Shown here: in pieces, positions 9,188-17,831 of the stretch
How the letters are laid out: every line of letters starts with the position of its first letter
Numbering within the stretch: position 1 is the stretch's first letter
From: Palsa-892 sp963751615
Lineage (GTDB): Bacteria > Pseudomonadota > Alphaproteobacteria > Rhizobiales > Xanthobacteraceae
Direction of reading: 5' to 3'
Assembly: GCA_963751615.1 (NCBI GenBank)
Contig: CAVVVG010000007.1
Coordinates: 310,001-374,000, forward strand
Length of the DNA stretch: 64,000 nucleotides
Made by a program: the position numbers and the translations under genes
The notes under the pieces: model-generated
The model's input: the letters and a program-made list of their open reading frames with translations, nothing else
Told to the model about the DNA's origin: nothing
The model's database searches: none

Positions 9188-10021
9188 CTAGTGCCCTTCC
9201 CGCGCCTTTTCGGCCCAACGCGTCGGCCGTTTCTCAAGAAAGGCTTTCACTCCCTCACGTCCCTCCTCGCCGCGCAAGCAAGCGGCAAATAATTTCGCCG
9301 CCCGATCAAGCAATTTTTCGCGAGGAACGCTCAGGCTTGCAAGCAATAACTGTTTAGTCTCGGCATTGGCGCCAGGCGCGCATTGACCGATGTCGGCAAG
9401 AATTTTTTTCAGCATCAATTCGAGTGCTGGGACATCATCGCACACAAGATCGACGAGCCCTAACTCCGTTGCCTCGCGGCCTTTGAAGGTAGCGCCGGTG
9501 AGTGCGAGCTTGCGCGCCTTCGGCACGCCAATCCGGGCGGCGACAAATGGTGCGATCTGCGCCGGCGGAATACCGAGCCTTGTTTCTGTGAGCGAAAATT
9601 TCGCGTCAGCGGTCGCAATTACCACATCCGCCGTGCACATAAGACCGAGGCCGCCCGCGATTGCGGCGCCCTCCACCACCGCAACAACTGTTTGCGGTAA
9701 ACGATCCATGACGCCAAGAAACGAACCAAACTTACGGTTGTTGACTGCAATCGGATCAGACTTGCGGAGTTTAGGCTTCGGCGCTTCAAGCGAAGCCCTG
9801 AAGCCCTTGATGTCTCCGCCCGCGCAGAATACCCCGCCGGCTCCGCGCAAAACCAATGCACCAATTTCGCGCTCCTTCGCGAGCCAATACGCGACCGTAG
9901 TGAGCTCGGTCACCATTTCGCGGTTCAGTGCGTTCCTCGCCTCCGGCCGGTTCAGCGTGACGAAAAGCCGCGGTCCTTGTCGCTCAACGAGCAAGTTTTT
10001 AAATTTCGGCAGTTTTGCCAT
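9188..10021 (-). CDS. atuE: Enoyl-CoA hydratase family, AtuE-like isohexenylglutaconyl-CoA hydratase
   Basis: A 277-residue crotonase-fold protein that would hydrate the carboxylated product of geranyl-CoA carboxylase, the step before lyase cleavage. It shows LFVTLNRPEARNALN, VFCAGGDIKGF with the oxyanion-hole glycine, EGAAIAGGLGLMCTADV, and LTETRLGIPPAQIAPFV. The first usual catalytic Glu is Gly here (AGGLGL) while the second (TET) is kept; the GIPPAQIAPFV stretch is, from memory, typical of AtuE. A TTG start at 10036 would overlap the atuD stop; the ATG at 10021 is chosen. It lies between atuD and atuF in one unit. Confidence 0.83.
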   Translation of the reverse strand: MAKLPKFKNLLVERQGPRLFVTLNRPEARNALNREMVTELTTVAYWLAKEREIGALVLRGAGGVFCAGGDIKGFRASLEAPKPKLRKSDPIAVNNRKFGSFLGVMDRLPQTVVAVVEGAAIAGGLGLMCTADVVIATADAKFSLTETRLGIPPAQIAPFVAARIGVPKARKLALTGATFKGREATELGLVDLVCDDVPALELMLKKILADIGQCAPGANAETKQLLLASLSVPREKLLDRAAKLFAACLRGEEGREGVKAFLEKRPTRWAEKAREGH

Positions 10022-10032
10022 CGCGCCGTGTC

Positions 10033-11196
10033 TCAATGATTTTTCTGCTGACCCGGCAGGATCCCCATTCCCTTACAAATAATTCCGAGCATCACTTCGT
10101 CGGCGCCACCACCGATGGAGGTCAATCGCGAGTCACGGTACATGCGCGAGATTTCGCTTTCGCTCATAAATCCCATGCCGCCCCAGTATTGCAGGCAGCT
10201 ATCAGTAATCTCGCGCGCGAGCCGACCGGCGGTAAGCTTTGCCATTGAGGCGAGCTGTGTCATGTCTTCGCCTCTCATATAGCCTTCAACTGCGCGGTAG
10301 GTCAGAGAGCGCAGAAGTTCGAGCTTAGTTTGCAGCTCCGCCATTTTGAAATGCACGACCTGATTGTCGAGAATACTCTTGCCAAAGGCCTGACGACCTG
10401 CGGTGTATTCAATTGTACTCGTGATCGCGCGCTCCATGCCACCGAGCGTGCTCGCCGCAGCCCAAATCCGCTCCTCCTGAAACTGTTGCATCTGATAGAT
10501 GAAACCCATGTTTTCTTCACCGATGCGGTAGCGCTGGGGTACACGTACGCCGTCGAAGAAGATTTGGGCAGTGTCTGAGGCACGCATGCCAAGCTTGTCG
10601 AGCTTGCGGGCGATCTCGACACCCTTCGTCTTCATGGGTAGACAGATCAACGACTTGTTACGATGGGCCGGACCGTCGCTGGTATTAGCAAGCAGGCACA
10701 TCCAGTCGGCCTGCGTGCCATTCGTGGTCCACATCTTGCCGCCGTCGATAACGTAGTCGCCACCATCCTTGCGCGCGGTCGTCTTGATGCTGGCAACGTC
10801 GGAGCCGGCACCAACTTCCGAGACGCCGAGACAGGCGACGTAGTCGCCAGTGATGCTGGGGCGTAGAAATTCCTCGCATAATTTGTCGGAGCCGTTGCGC
10901 ATCAGCGCCGGCGTTGCCATGTCGGTCTGCACACCGACCGCCATTACTATGGAGCGGCATTTCGTAGTTGAGAGCGCTTCGCAAAAAGCCACTTCGTACG
11001 AGTAGTCGAGTCCAAGACCGCCGAATTTCTCCGGTTTGTGAATTCCGAGAAGACCTTCCTTGCCCATCTTCTTGAATAGATCATGGGCCGGAAAGATACC
11101 GTCATTTTCCCATGCCTCGGCGTGTGGATCGATTTCGCTCTGCACGAATTTTGTGACTGAGCGCATTAGCTCGCGGTGTTGTTCAGTGTAGAGCAT
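10033..11196 (-). CDS. atuD: Acyl-CoA dehydrogenase, citronellyl-CoA dehydrogenase AtuD-like
   Basis: A 387-residue acyl-CoA dehydrogenase proposed to oxidise citronellyl-CoA to cis-geranyl-CoA. Diagnostic stretches are HKPEKFGGLGLDYSYEVAF near the N-terminus, VSEVGAGSDVASIKTTARK, KMWTTNGTQADWM, and QYWGGMGFMSESEISRMYR. As in its neighbour, the late loop reads SIGGGADEVM without the Glu, and FQEERIWAAASTLGG carries the Glu used by isovaleryl-type enzymes. The gene starts 11 nt after atuC and ends overlapping the TTG of the next frame. The assignment rests on overall resemblance to AtuD plus position between carboxylase beta and hydratase. Confidence 0.87.
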   Translation of the reverse strand: MLYTEQHRELMRSVTKFVQSEIDPHAEAWENDGIFPAHDLFKKMGKEGLLGIHKPEKFGGLGLDYSYEVAFCEALSTTKCRSIVMAVGVQTDMATPALMRNGSDKLCEEFLRPSITGDYVACLGVSEVGAGSDVASIKTTARKDGGDYVIDGGKMWTTNGTQADWMCLLANTSDGPAHRNKSLICLPMKTKGVEIARKLDKLGMRASDTAQIFFDGVRVPQRYRIGEENMGFIYQMQQFQEERIWAAASTLGGMERAITSTIEYTAGRQAFGKSILDNQVVHFKMAELQTKLELLRSLTYRAVEGYMRGEDMTQLASMAKLTAGRLAREITDSCLQYWGGMGFMSESEISRMYRDSRLTSIGGGADEVMLGIICKGMGILPGQQKNH

Positions 11197-11207
11197 GACA
11201 GTTCCTC

Positions 11208-12827
11208 TTACATTCTCGCGACGCCAAAACTGGTACGGCGGAGCGGGCGCATGTCCGCTTCGTGGCAGATGGAAAGGCAGAAGGCGAGCACTTTACGCGA
11301 GTCGCGGGGATCAATTAGCCCGTCATCATAAATGCGCGCGGTCGAAAATAGCGCTGTTGACTCGCGCTCGAATTGCGCGATCACGCGTTTTTCCTGCGCT
11401 GCCAGCGCGGCATGATCAACGGGGCGGCTGGCACGCTTTGCGCTTTCCTCACCTACGATCGAAAGCACGCGGCCGGCTTGCTCACCACCCATTACCGCAA
11501 TCCGGTTGTTGGGCCACGCGAAGATAAAACGTGGATCAAAAGCGCGGCCACACATGCCGTAATTGCCTGCCCCGAAGCTCGCGCCGATGTGAAGCGTCAG
11601 TTGCGGCACGGAGGCGTTGGAAACGGCCTGGATCATCTTTGAACCGTGCTTGACGATCCCGCGCCGCTCGGCCTCGGACCCAACCATGTAACCGGTCGTG
11701 TTTTGCAGATAAACGATCGGCGTGCCGGCCTGGCACATGAGTTGGATAAACTGGGCGGCTTTCGCCGCGCCATCGGTGTCGATCGGACCGTTATTCGCCA
11801 CAATCCCGCATGCCTGCCCTGCTATCGCCGCCTGGCCGCAAACCGTATGGGTCCCGAAGAGTGGTTTAAAATCGAGAAAGTTAGATTCATCGACGATACG
11901 CGCAATCACTTCGCGGGCTTCATAAGGTTTCCGATAGTCGATTGGGACGATGCCGCACAACTCATCTGCATCGTAACGCGGTTCGCTGTAGTCCCGCTTT
12001 TCCTGCGACGGCAGCCTGCCATTCCAATCAAGTTTGTCCATGATCTCGCGCGCGATGCGGATGCCGTCGATATCGTCGGCGGCGAGATAGTCGGAAACAC
12101 CGGAAACCGTCGAGTGCATCTCTGCTCCGCCGAGTTCCTCATCATTAGCGATCTCGCCGGTCGCCGCGCGCAGCAGCGGCGGTCCAGCGAGGAAGACCTT
12201 GGCACGCCGCTGCACCATTATGACGTAATCGGAAAGGCCCGGAAGATAAGCGCCACCAGCAGTCGAGGAGCCATGCACGACATTAATTTGCGGAATGCCG
12301 GCCGCGGAAAGGCGCGATTGATTGCGGAAGGTACGGCCACCCTCAACAAAAGTCTCGGCCTGATAGTTGAGATTGGCGCCACCCGACTCGACCAGATGAA
12401 CAATGGGCAATTTGTTAGTGAGCGCAATCTCCTGCGCGCGCAATTTTTTCTTCAGCCCCATTGGCGCCGTGGTGCCGCCCTTGATCGCGCTATCGCTTGC
12501 AGAAATGAGGCAACGCACGCCAGCAACGTAGCCGATACCGATGATGAGGCCGCCGCCAAATACATTTTCCTTACCGTCGTCGTCGTGCATGCCGAGGCCA
12601 GCCAACGTCGATAATTCGAGAAATGGGCTGCCGCGGTCAAGCAGCAGCGCGACCCGCTCGCGTGGCAGGAGCTGGCCGCGCTTGGAAAATTGTTCCTTCT
12701 TGGAATTTGAGGTGTTGCGAACTTTTTCTTCGAGCGCGCGGAATCCATCGATCAAATTGAGCATCGCCGCGCGATTGGCGCAGTAGCTCTCGCTGGAAGT
12801 TGAAATTTGTGACTGGATGATCGGCAT
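11208..12827 (-). CDS. atuC: Carboxyltransferase (beta) subunit, geranyl-CoA carboxylase AtuC-like
   Basis: A 539-residue acyl-CoA carboxyltransferase with the two crotonase-like halves of MCC/GCC beta subunits. It contains KLRAQEIALTNKLPIVHLVE, SGGANL, GIPQINVVHGSSTAGGAYLP, FLAGPPLLRAATGEI, and in the second half NTTGYMVGSEAERRGIVKHG and GASFGAGNYGMCGRAF. At about residue 163 it has Gly in EGGRTF where methylcrotonyl-CoA carboxylases have Phe (HFGRIF). From memory this Phe/Gly difference opens the pocket for geranyl-CoA. The open frame runs to 12890, but the ATG at 12827, four nt after the previous stop, yields MPIIQSQI, the family start. Confidence 0.88.
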   Translation of the reverse strand: MPIIQSQISTSSESYCANRAAMLNLIDGFRALEEKVRNTSNSKKEQFSKRGQLLPRERVALLLDRGSPFLELSTLAGLGMHDDDGKENVFGGGLIIGIGYVAGVRCLISASDSAIKGGTTAPMGLKKKLRAQEIALTNKLPIVHLVESGGANLNYQAETFVEGGRTFRNQSRLSAAGIPQINVVHGSSTAGGAYLPGLSDYVIMVQRRAKVFLAGPPLLRAATGEIANDEELGGAEMHSTVSGVSDYLAADDIDGIRIAREIMDKLDWNGRLPSQEKRDYSEPRYDADELCGIVPIDYRKPYEAREVIARIVDESNFLDFKPLFGTHTVCGQAAIAGQACGIVANNGPIDTDGAAKAAQFIQLMCQAGTPIVYLQNTTGYMVGSEAERRGIVKHGSKMIQAVSNASVPQLTLHIGASFGAGNYGMCGRAFDPRFIFAWPNNRIAVMGGEQAGRVLSIVGEESAKRASRPVDHAALAAQEKRVIAQFERESTALFSTARIYDDGLIDPRDSRKVLAFCLSICHEADMRPLRRTSFGVARM

Positions 12828-12831
12828 AGGG

Positions 12832-13710
12832 TTAACTTTTACTTTTTTCGCGTTGCAAGAAATCAGGTGGTGTTTCGAGTGGAAATCCATAATAGGCTAC
12901 GGAGCGATCGTGGTCCGGCATTGGCCAGCGCGACTTTGCATTGGGATGCGCGCCGTCGATGCGGAGACAGCTGCCGGAAATAAACGCGGCAGCTGGGGAC
13001 AGCAGAAATGCGATTGCTGCCGAGCATTCCGATTCGGTACCAAACCGTTTCAGCGGAATGTGCCGCCAGGCATTTTTGATACCCTCGCGCATCGCTTCCG
13101 GATAGGTTGAGAGACCCGATGACGCGATGACGCCGGGTGCAACCGCATTCACACGCACGCCGGCATAGGCCCATTCGACCGCCGCTGTCATGGTGAAATT
13201 CAGCATACCCGCGCGTGCCGCTCCGGAATGACCCATACCCGGCATAGAATTCCACATGTCGGCAATGACGTTGACGATAGCGCCACCGTGCTTCTCCATG
13301 CACTGCGTGAAACATTCGCGCGCCATCAGAAAGCCACCGGTGAGATTGGTGCGCACCACCGTCTCCCATCCTTTTTGCGAAATCTCTTTCAGCGGTGCTG
13401 CGAACTGCCCCCCCGCGTTGTTAACAAGTGCGTCAATGCGATCGTGCGCTTCCACGATTTCGGCGATTGTCGCCTTGACCTGATCCTCTTCGCGAATGTC
13501 GCAACCATGAATGGTTGGCTTTGCCGCACCAGCCTCGGCGATCTCGTCTTGCACCGCCGCGAGCCTATCTTTTTTGCGCCCAACGAGTGCGACCTTCGCC
13601 CCAAGCGCAGCCAGCTCGTGCGCCGTGCAGCGACCGATACCGCTGCCGCCGCCGGTGACGATCATGCATTTTCCTGAAAACAGGCCGGACCGAAAAACCG
13701 ACGCATACAT
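12832..13710 (-). CDS. Short-chain dehydrogenase/reductase, AtuB/AtuG-like
   Basis: A 292-residue SDR with the cofactor motif VTGGGSGIGR near residue 20, VNNAGGQF, and NAVAPGVIASSG. The catalytic YxxxK is not canonical: the segment reads HSGAARAGMLNFTMTAA, as in peroxisomal trans-2-enoyl-CoA reductase and 2,4-dienoyl-CoA reductase-type SDRs. The C-terminus adds DFLQREKSKS. It is the first gene of the atu-like unit, with an AGAAGGGA ribosome site upstream of the ATG at 13710. In Pseudomonas the two SDRs AtuB and AtuG are proposed citronellol/citronellal dehydrogenases; which one this matches cannot be decided by eye. Confidence 0.85.
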   Translation of the reverse strand: MYASVFRSGLFSGKCMIVTGGGSGIGRCTAHELAALGAKVALVGRKKDRLAAVQDEIAEAGAAKPTIHGCDIREEDQVKATIAEIVEAHDRIDALVNNAGGQFAAPLKEISQKGWETVVRTNLTGGFLMARECFTQCMEKHGGAIVNVIADMWNSMPGMGHSGAARAGMLNFTMTAAVEWAYAGVRVNAVAPGVIASSGLSTYPEAMREGIKNAWRHIPLKRFGTESECSAAIAFLLSPAAAFISGSCLRIDGAHPNAKSRWPMPDHDRSVAYYGFPLETPPDFLQREKSKS

Positions 13711-13908
13711 GATGCCTGATCCCTTCTCTGGCTACATTGTGCTCAGCAGGGTTTCCGAAGGTCCAGTACTTTTTTGTGCGGGACGATCGAGCGTCGGTGT
13801 GTACTTAGGCAACTCTCTTGCGTTGGCATTGATGCGTAACCCATGCCGCCTCGCACATCGATAGCAGCTGCCTATGCACTGCGCACAATACCCACGGATT
13901 TTGCTTGT

Positions 13909-14931
13909 TCAGGAAGTCAGAACTCTCACCATCCGCTTTCCTCGATTCTCCCCGGCCAGTAGGCCGATCAGCGCTTTGGGCGTGTTCTCAAGACCATTGA
14001 TCACATCTTCTTCGACCTTGAGTTTCCCGGCCGCAATCCAGGCACTCAATTCCTTAATGGCTTCGGCTCGCCGATCAAAAAAATCGGTCACGATGAAACC
14101 CTGCACTCGCAATCTCTTAACGACGATCAGGCCGGGGACACCGCGTGGTCCGGTCGCGGGTGCGGCGCCATCGTAGGCGGAAACCGCACCACAACAGACG
14201 ATGCGGCCGCGCAAATTCATCTGTGCGAGACAAGCCTCGAAAATGTCGCCACCGACATTGTCGAAATAGATGTCGATTCCTTTGGGCGCGACGGTCTTGA
14301 GATTCTTAAATAAAAATCCCGCCTTGTAGTCGACCGCGGCATCGAAGCCGAGTTCGGAGATAAGCCAGTCGCATTTTACTTTGCCACCCGCGATGCCAAC
14401 GACATGGCAACCTTTAATTTTAGCGATCTGCCCGACGATCGAACCAACCGATCCCGCGGCCGCTGAGACAACGACCGTTTCTCCCACTTTCGGCTGACCG
14501 ATCTCGAGGAGACCGAAATAGGCTGTAAGCCCGGCAATTCCAAATACGCTGAGGAGATGCGTTATTGGCTCGATTCTGGGCAACTTCACCAGATGTTTTG
14601 CCGGCAGTACCGCATAGTCCTGCCAACCCGTGTCGGCAAAAACTAGGTCACCAGTGTTGAAGCCCGGCGCTTTCGATGAAATGACCTCAGCGACACCGCC
14701 ACCGGCCATGACCGTGCCTGCCTCGACGGCGGCGCGGTAGGTCGCGCCCTGCATCCAGGCCCGATTGGCGGCATCAAGAGAAATATAGAGAACACGCACA
14801 AGAACCTCGCCGTCTTTGGCGACGGGTATTGCGCTTTCAGCCAGTCGGAAATGCTCCGGTCCGAGTTTATTTTTTGGCGTCTCCACCAGCAGAACTTGAC
14901 GATTGATTGTCGCAGCAGCTTCCCGTTCCAT
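13909..14931 (-). CDS. Medium-chain NADP-dependent oxidoreductase (zinc-independent MDR)
   Basis: A 340-residue member of the leukotriene B4 dehydrogenase/CurA-like medium-chain reductases, which reduce alkenals or enones with NADPH. It has RVLYISLDAANRAWM near the N-terminus, VMAGGGVAEVISS, the nucleotide loop VSAAAGSVGSIVGQIAK around 155-172, VVGIAGGKVKCDW and YFDNVGGDIFEACL. Zinc ligands of alcohol dehydrogenases are absent. It lies about 200 nt upstream of the SDR gene in the same orientation, so it may be the head of, or accessory to, the terpene operon, for example acting on citral-like alkenals. That role is inference from position only. Confidence 0.85.
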   Translation of the reverse strand: MEREAAATINRQVLLVETPKNKLGPEHFRLAESAIPVAKDGEVLVRVLYISLDAANRAWMQGATYRAAVEAGTVMAGGGVAEVISSKAPGFNTGDLVFADTGWQDYAVLPAKHLVKLPRIEPITHLLSVFGIAGLTAYFGLLEIGQPKVGETVVVSAAAGSVGSIVGQIAKIKGCHVVGIAGGKVKCDWLISELGFDAAVDYKAGFLFKNLKTVAPKGIDIYFDNVGGDIFEACLAQMNLRGRIVCCGAVSAYDGAAPATGPRGVPGLIVVKRLRVQGFIVTDFFDRRAEAIKELSAWIAAGKLKVEEDVINGLENTPKALIGLLAGENRGKRMVRVLTS

Positions 14932-15074
14932 TTAATTCGACCCAATCTTGATGCCAGCGGGATTCAGATTAGACTAATCTCTCATCCGCTAGCTACCTTG
15001 CAGGACGCTAAATGTCAGAAGCAAATATCGCGATTGAGCGAATTCACGATCTGCATGTCGTGGTTCAGTCAACA

Positions 15075-15104
15075 AAAAACCCCGGCACCAGGCCGGGGTT
15101 TTGT
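15075..15104 (-). terminator. Rho-independent terminator of the outer-membrane protein gene
   Basis: Read on the minus strand, CCCCGGC, a five-base loop and GCCGGGG are followed by TTTTTTG. It lies about 20 nt after the stop of the Omp25-like gene. On the plus strand the T run is only four bases, so it should act mainly on minus-strand transcripts. Confidence 0.85.
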
Positions 15105-15122
15105 ATTTAAGAGACTGAGCGA

Positions 15123-15884
15123 TCAATATCTGGCTGCGACCGGCGCTTTGCCCATCATATCCCAGCGATAGTTCAGGCCAACAAGCAAGGTTTGAATAGA
15201 TTGGCCCGAGATATGCAGATTTGAGCCAATAACGAAGTTGTTATTGGAGTTGTCGTGATTGCCAAAGCCCATGTAATCATATTCGATTTTCATGGACCAA
15301 TTCGGTGCGAAGGCATATTCCCAACCAGCACCGACGACCCAGCCACCACCACTGCCCCCCGTGTTCCAGCTAAAGCCAGGGCCAGCAGCGACCTGCAGAC
15401 TGTTGTTCATTCCCGCCCAAGCGCCGCCCGCCTTCACGTACAGCAATGAGCGATCCACAGCCCAACCGGTTCGAGCCGTCAGTGTTGCAAAGTGCCTAGC
15501 GTCGGAATTGTAACTATAAGGGAAACCACCAGCGATCGTTATGCCACTTCCCGACTGAGACCCGGAGGTCCAATCGTACATGCCCTCTATTCCGAACACC
15601 CAATTACCCGACTGGACATCGCAGCCGGTTTGCAAACCACCGGCCCAGCCGCTGCGATTTGGGCTCCCTAAATCTTGACTAGCAATACCAGGTACTTCGA
15701 AACTGGCGTCGGCCCGCGCCCAAGCGCCACCAATGTTTGCACCAACGTAGCAGCCGTTCCAGGTAAAAATCGGGACAGGTGCAGGAGCGGCTTTGTATAC
15801 GGGCTTCGTCGGCAAATCCGCCGCCAAAGCCGGCGCGCTGCAAAGTGCAGCGGCACAAACGCCCAAAAGAAGAATTTTTTTCAT
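15123..15884 (-). CDS. Outer-membrane beta-barrel protein, Omp25/Omp31/RopB family
   Basis: A 253-residue secreted protein. It begins MKKILLLGVCAAALCSAPA with cleavage expected after ALA (…ALAADLPTK). The mature part starts with the proline-rich AAPAPVPIFTWNGCYVGANI typical of rhizobial/Brucella Omp25-like porin-fold proteins, alternates Gly/aromatic strands, and ends GLNYRWDMMGKAPVAARY. It probably forms an eight-stranded barrel. The frame is open to 15908, but the ATG at 15884 has a GAGGGG ribosome site and leads directly into the signal peptide. It is monocistronic, with its own terminator downstream. This family is one reason for placing the organism in Hyphomicrobiales. Confidence 0.9.
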   Translation of the reverse strand: MKKILLLGVCAAALCSAPALAADLPTKPVYKAAPAPVPIFTWNGCYVGANIGGAWARADASFEVPGIASQDLGSPNRSGWAGGLQTGCDVQSGNWVFGIEGMYDWTSGSQSGSGITIAGGFPYSYNSDARHFATLTARTGWAVDRSLLYVKAGGAWAGMNNSLQVAAGPGFSWNTGGSGGGWVVGAGWEYAFAPNWSMKIEYDYMGFGNHDNSNNNFVIGSNLHISGQSIQTLLVGLNYRWDMMGKAPVAARY

Positions 15885-16497
15885 AACAAGCCCCTCCATC
15901 GAGACCAATGATTTACAGCGAAGTAAAAAACTTGCATCAAACTAACTGCTGGTTCTTACTCGATCAACAGCCCGACAGCCATAAATACAATAAAATCAGA
16001 ACTCAGTGGCAAAAAAGTCACATCGTAAAATATGTATATATTGCAATCGGTTATCTTGATAAGTGGGCTCCACTAATAAAGCGCAACAGCCTTTATGAAC
16101 AAAAGAATCTGCCGAAAACATTCTCGGTAGCTGTCATTACACAGTGATTCCCGCCGTAAGTAGCTATTGCCATTATTCCCCAACAAGAGCCCCTGCCGCC
16201 GCCGGTAAACGGCCGACCTTGTATCAGGTGTCGTCTTTCACGACTTTACCCCGAACTCAAAGATGTTGGTGCGAAGAATCAAGGTCTCAGTATTCCGTGT
16301 CATTCTGCGAATTTATTCGCTTCATTATTTGAAACTTATGGCTCCTACCAAAACGTCAATACGGTTAGGCAGGCCAACACCCCTTTTGGCCAGGTCGGCG
16401 GGTAAATAAACTACAACCGCGAATTTCCGGGAATAAATCTCCCTCATCCCCGATCTAGTCCCCGTGAGGCGCCGAAAGCGTCACGGGAGAATGGCAA
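15885..16497. other. Intergenic region between divergent omp and metallophosphoesterase operons
   Basis: No gene is supported in these ~610 nt; the short open frames lack ribosome sites and family features. The region is AT-rich next to the omp gene, consistent with a strong promoter, and holds a candidate ECF-type promoter for the rightward operon near 16429-16456. Confidence 0.4.
16429..16456 (+). promoter_or_regulatory. Candidate ECF-sigma promoter before the metallophosphoesterase operon
   Basis: The stretch has GGGAATAAA (16429-16437) and, 13 nt later, CGATCT (16451-16456). GGAAT/GGAAC-type -35 and CG-rich -10 boxes are usual for ECF sigma factors, and the operon encodes one, so autoregulation is plausible. 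The match is by eye only. The ribosome site GGGAGAA lies downstream at about 16483. Confidence 0.35.
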
Positions 16498-17442
16498 ATG
16501 GCATCCGACAATGATCGAAACGAAAGTACCAGTGTGAACCGTCGCAAGGCATTGGAATGCATGACATGGGCTGGAACCGGCATTTTATGGACATTGGCAG
16601 GCGGGGTGCCACGCTCAATGGGCCTAATCGATCAGGCGTTAGCAGCAGAACCGACTGGGCTGACATTTTTGCAAATCAGCGACAGTCACATTGGCTTCGA
16701 TAAACCAGCCAACCCCAATGTGAGTGGCACGCTCGAAGACGCAATCAATAGAGTCAAAAAACTTTCTGTGAAGCCGTCATTCATGATCCACACCGGCGAT
16801 ATCACGCATTTATCCAAGGCGGCCGAGTTCGACAACGCCGACAGTATAATTTCTCAAGCGCGCCTCGATGTTCACTATGTTCCAGGCGAGCACGATGTCA
16901 TCGATGAAGAGATTAAACTTTACCGTGATCGCTATGGTCGCGGCACCAAAGGTGCCGGTTGGTACAGCTTCGACGCCAATGGCGTTCACTTCATCGGCCT
17001 TGTCAATGTTATGAATCTTAAGGCCGGCGGTCTCGGAAATCTCGGCAATGAACAACTTGAATGGCTTGAGGCGGACCTAAAGGATCGGTCGGCATCGACC
17101 CCGATTGTCGTCTTTGCGCACATTCCGCTCTGGGCCGTATACCCAACTTGGGGCTGGGGAACTGAAGACGGAGCCCGCGTTCTCGACTATCTCAAACGTT
17201 TTGGTTCAGTGACCGTTCTCAACGGTCATATCCATCAGGTGATGCAGAAAGTCGAAGGCAACGTAACGTTTCATACAGCGATGTCGACTGCCTTCCCGCA
17301 GCCAGCACCGGGGACTGCGCCCTCGCCCGGTCCAATGAAAGTGTCCGATGACAAGTTACGTACTCTTCTCGGTACCACCAATGTGATTTTCAAGCCGGGA
17401 CAGCAGCGGCTCGCCATCATTGACCAGCCACTACAAGGCTGA
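16498..17442 (+). CDS. Metallophosphoesterase with Tat-like leader
   Basis: A 314-residue calcineurin-like phosphoesterase. The N-terminus has a twin-arginine-like stretch (NRRKALECMTWAGTG) followed by a hydrophobic segment and ALAAEP, suggesting export to the periplasm. Metal-binding motifs occur in order: ISDSHIGF, HTGDITH, PGEHDV (GNHE-like), FAHIPLW and NGHIHQ. The substrate is unknown. The ATG at 16498 follows GGGAGAA. It leads a four-gene unit with a cupredoxin 17 nt downstream, an ECF sigma factor and its anti-sigma factor. Such a combination suggests an envelope or redox stress response, which is inference. Confidence 0.88.
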   Translation: MASDNDRNESTSVNRRKALECMTWAGTGILWTLAGGVPRSMGLIDQALAAEPTGLTFLQISDSHIGFDKPANPNVSGTLEDAINRVKKLSVKPSFMIHTGDITHLSKAAEFDNADSIISQARLDVHYVPGEHDVIDEEIKLYRDRYGRGTKGAGWYSFDANGVHFIGLVNVMNLKAGGLGNLGNEQLEWLEADLKDRSASTPIVVFAHIPLWAVYPTWGWGTEDGARVLDYLKRFGSVTVLNGHIHQVMQKVEGNVTFHTAMSTAFPQPAPGTAPSPGPMKVSDDKLRTLLGTTNVIFKPGQQRLAIIDQPLQG

Positions 17443-17459
17443 AAACGGGATCTGCGATC

Positions 17460-17831
17460 ATGAAAATAACGATCGTGCGCACTCTCGGTGCGGCAGGCTC
17501 CTTTTATGCCGCTGTTTTTGTCTTTTCGATTATTTTGTCCTTTCCTGCTTGGGCAGCGGACGTAATTGTAAAAATTGATAACTTTACCTTTAATCCCCCC
17601 TCGCTCGCGATAAAGGCAGGTGCTGGAGTGACATGGGAGAACCACGACGATATCCCTCATACCGTGGTCTCGACCACCCAAGTTTTCAGGTCAAAGCCAC
17701 TGGATACCGACGACAAGTTCTCGTTCACATTCACGATACCCGGCACGTATCAGTATTTTTGTTCCTTGCATCCTCACATGACTGGAACGATTGTGGTTGA
17801 GGCAACGCCCGGAAACAATGCTCCAAAATAA
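17460..17831 (+). CDS. Periplasmic cupredoxin (amicyanin/plastocyanin-like)
   Basis: A 123-residue blue-copper-type protein with a cleavable leader (hydrophobic 10-32, PAWAAD). After the leader it has NFTFNPPSLAIKAGAGVTW, then copper ligands His67 (DDIPHTVV), Cys101, His104 and Met107 in YFCSLHPHMTG, the C-x2-H-x2-M pattern of amicyanin. It likely carries electrons or binds copper in the periplasm. The gene is 17 nt after the phosphoesterase, and its last codons overlap the start of the sigma-factor gene. Confidence 0.92.
   Translation: MKITIVRTLGAAGSFYAAVFVFSIILSFPAWAADVIVKIDNFTFNPPSLAIKAGAGVTWENHDDIPHTVVSTTQVFRSKPLDTDDKFSFTFTIPGTYQYFCSLHPHMTGTIVVEATPGNNAPK

Noticed and set aside
7222..12827. 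Leucine-pathway methylcrotonyl-CoA carboxylase operon
   Set aside because: AtuA, an AtuD-like dehydrogenase and the Gly pocket residue favour geranyl-CoA; no HMG-CoA lyase or isovaleryl-CoA-specific context is visible.
16144..16332. Short plus-strand frame upstream of the phosphoesterase
   Set aside because: No ribosome site, no recognisable protein features and low-complexity composition.
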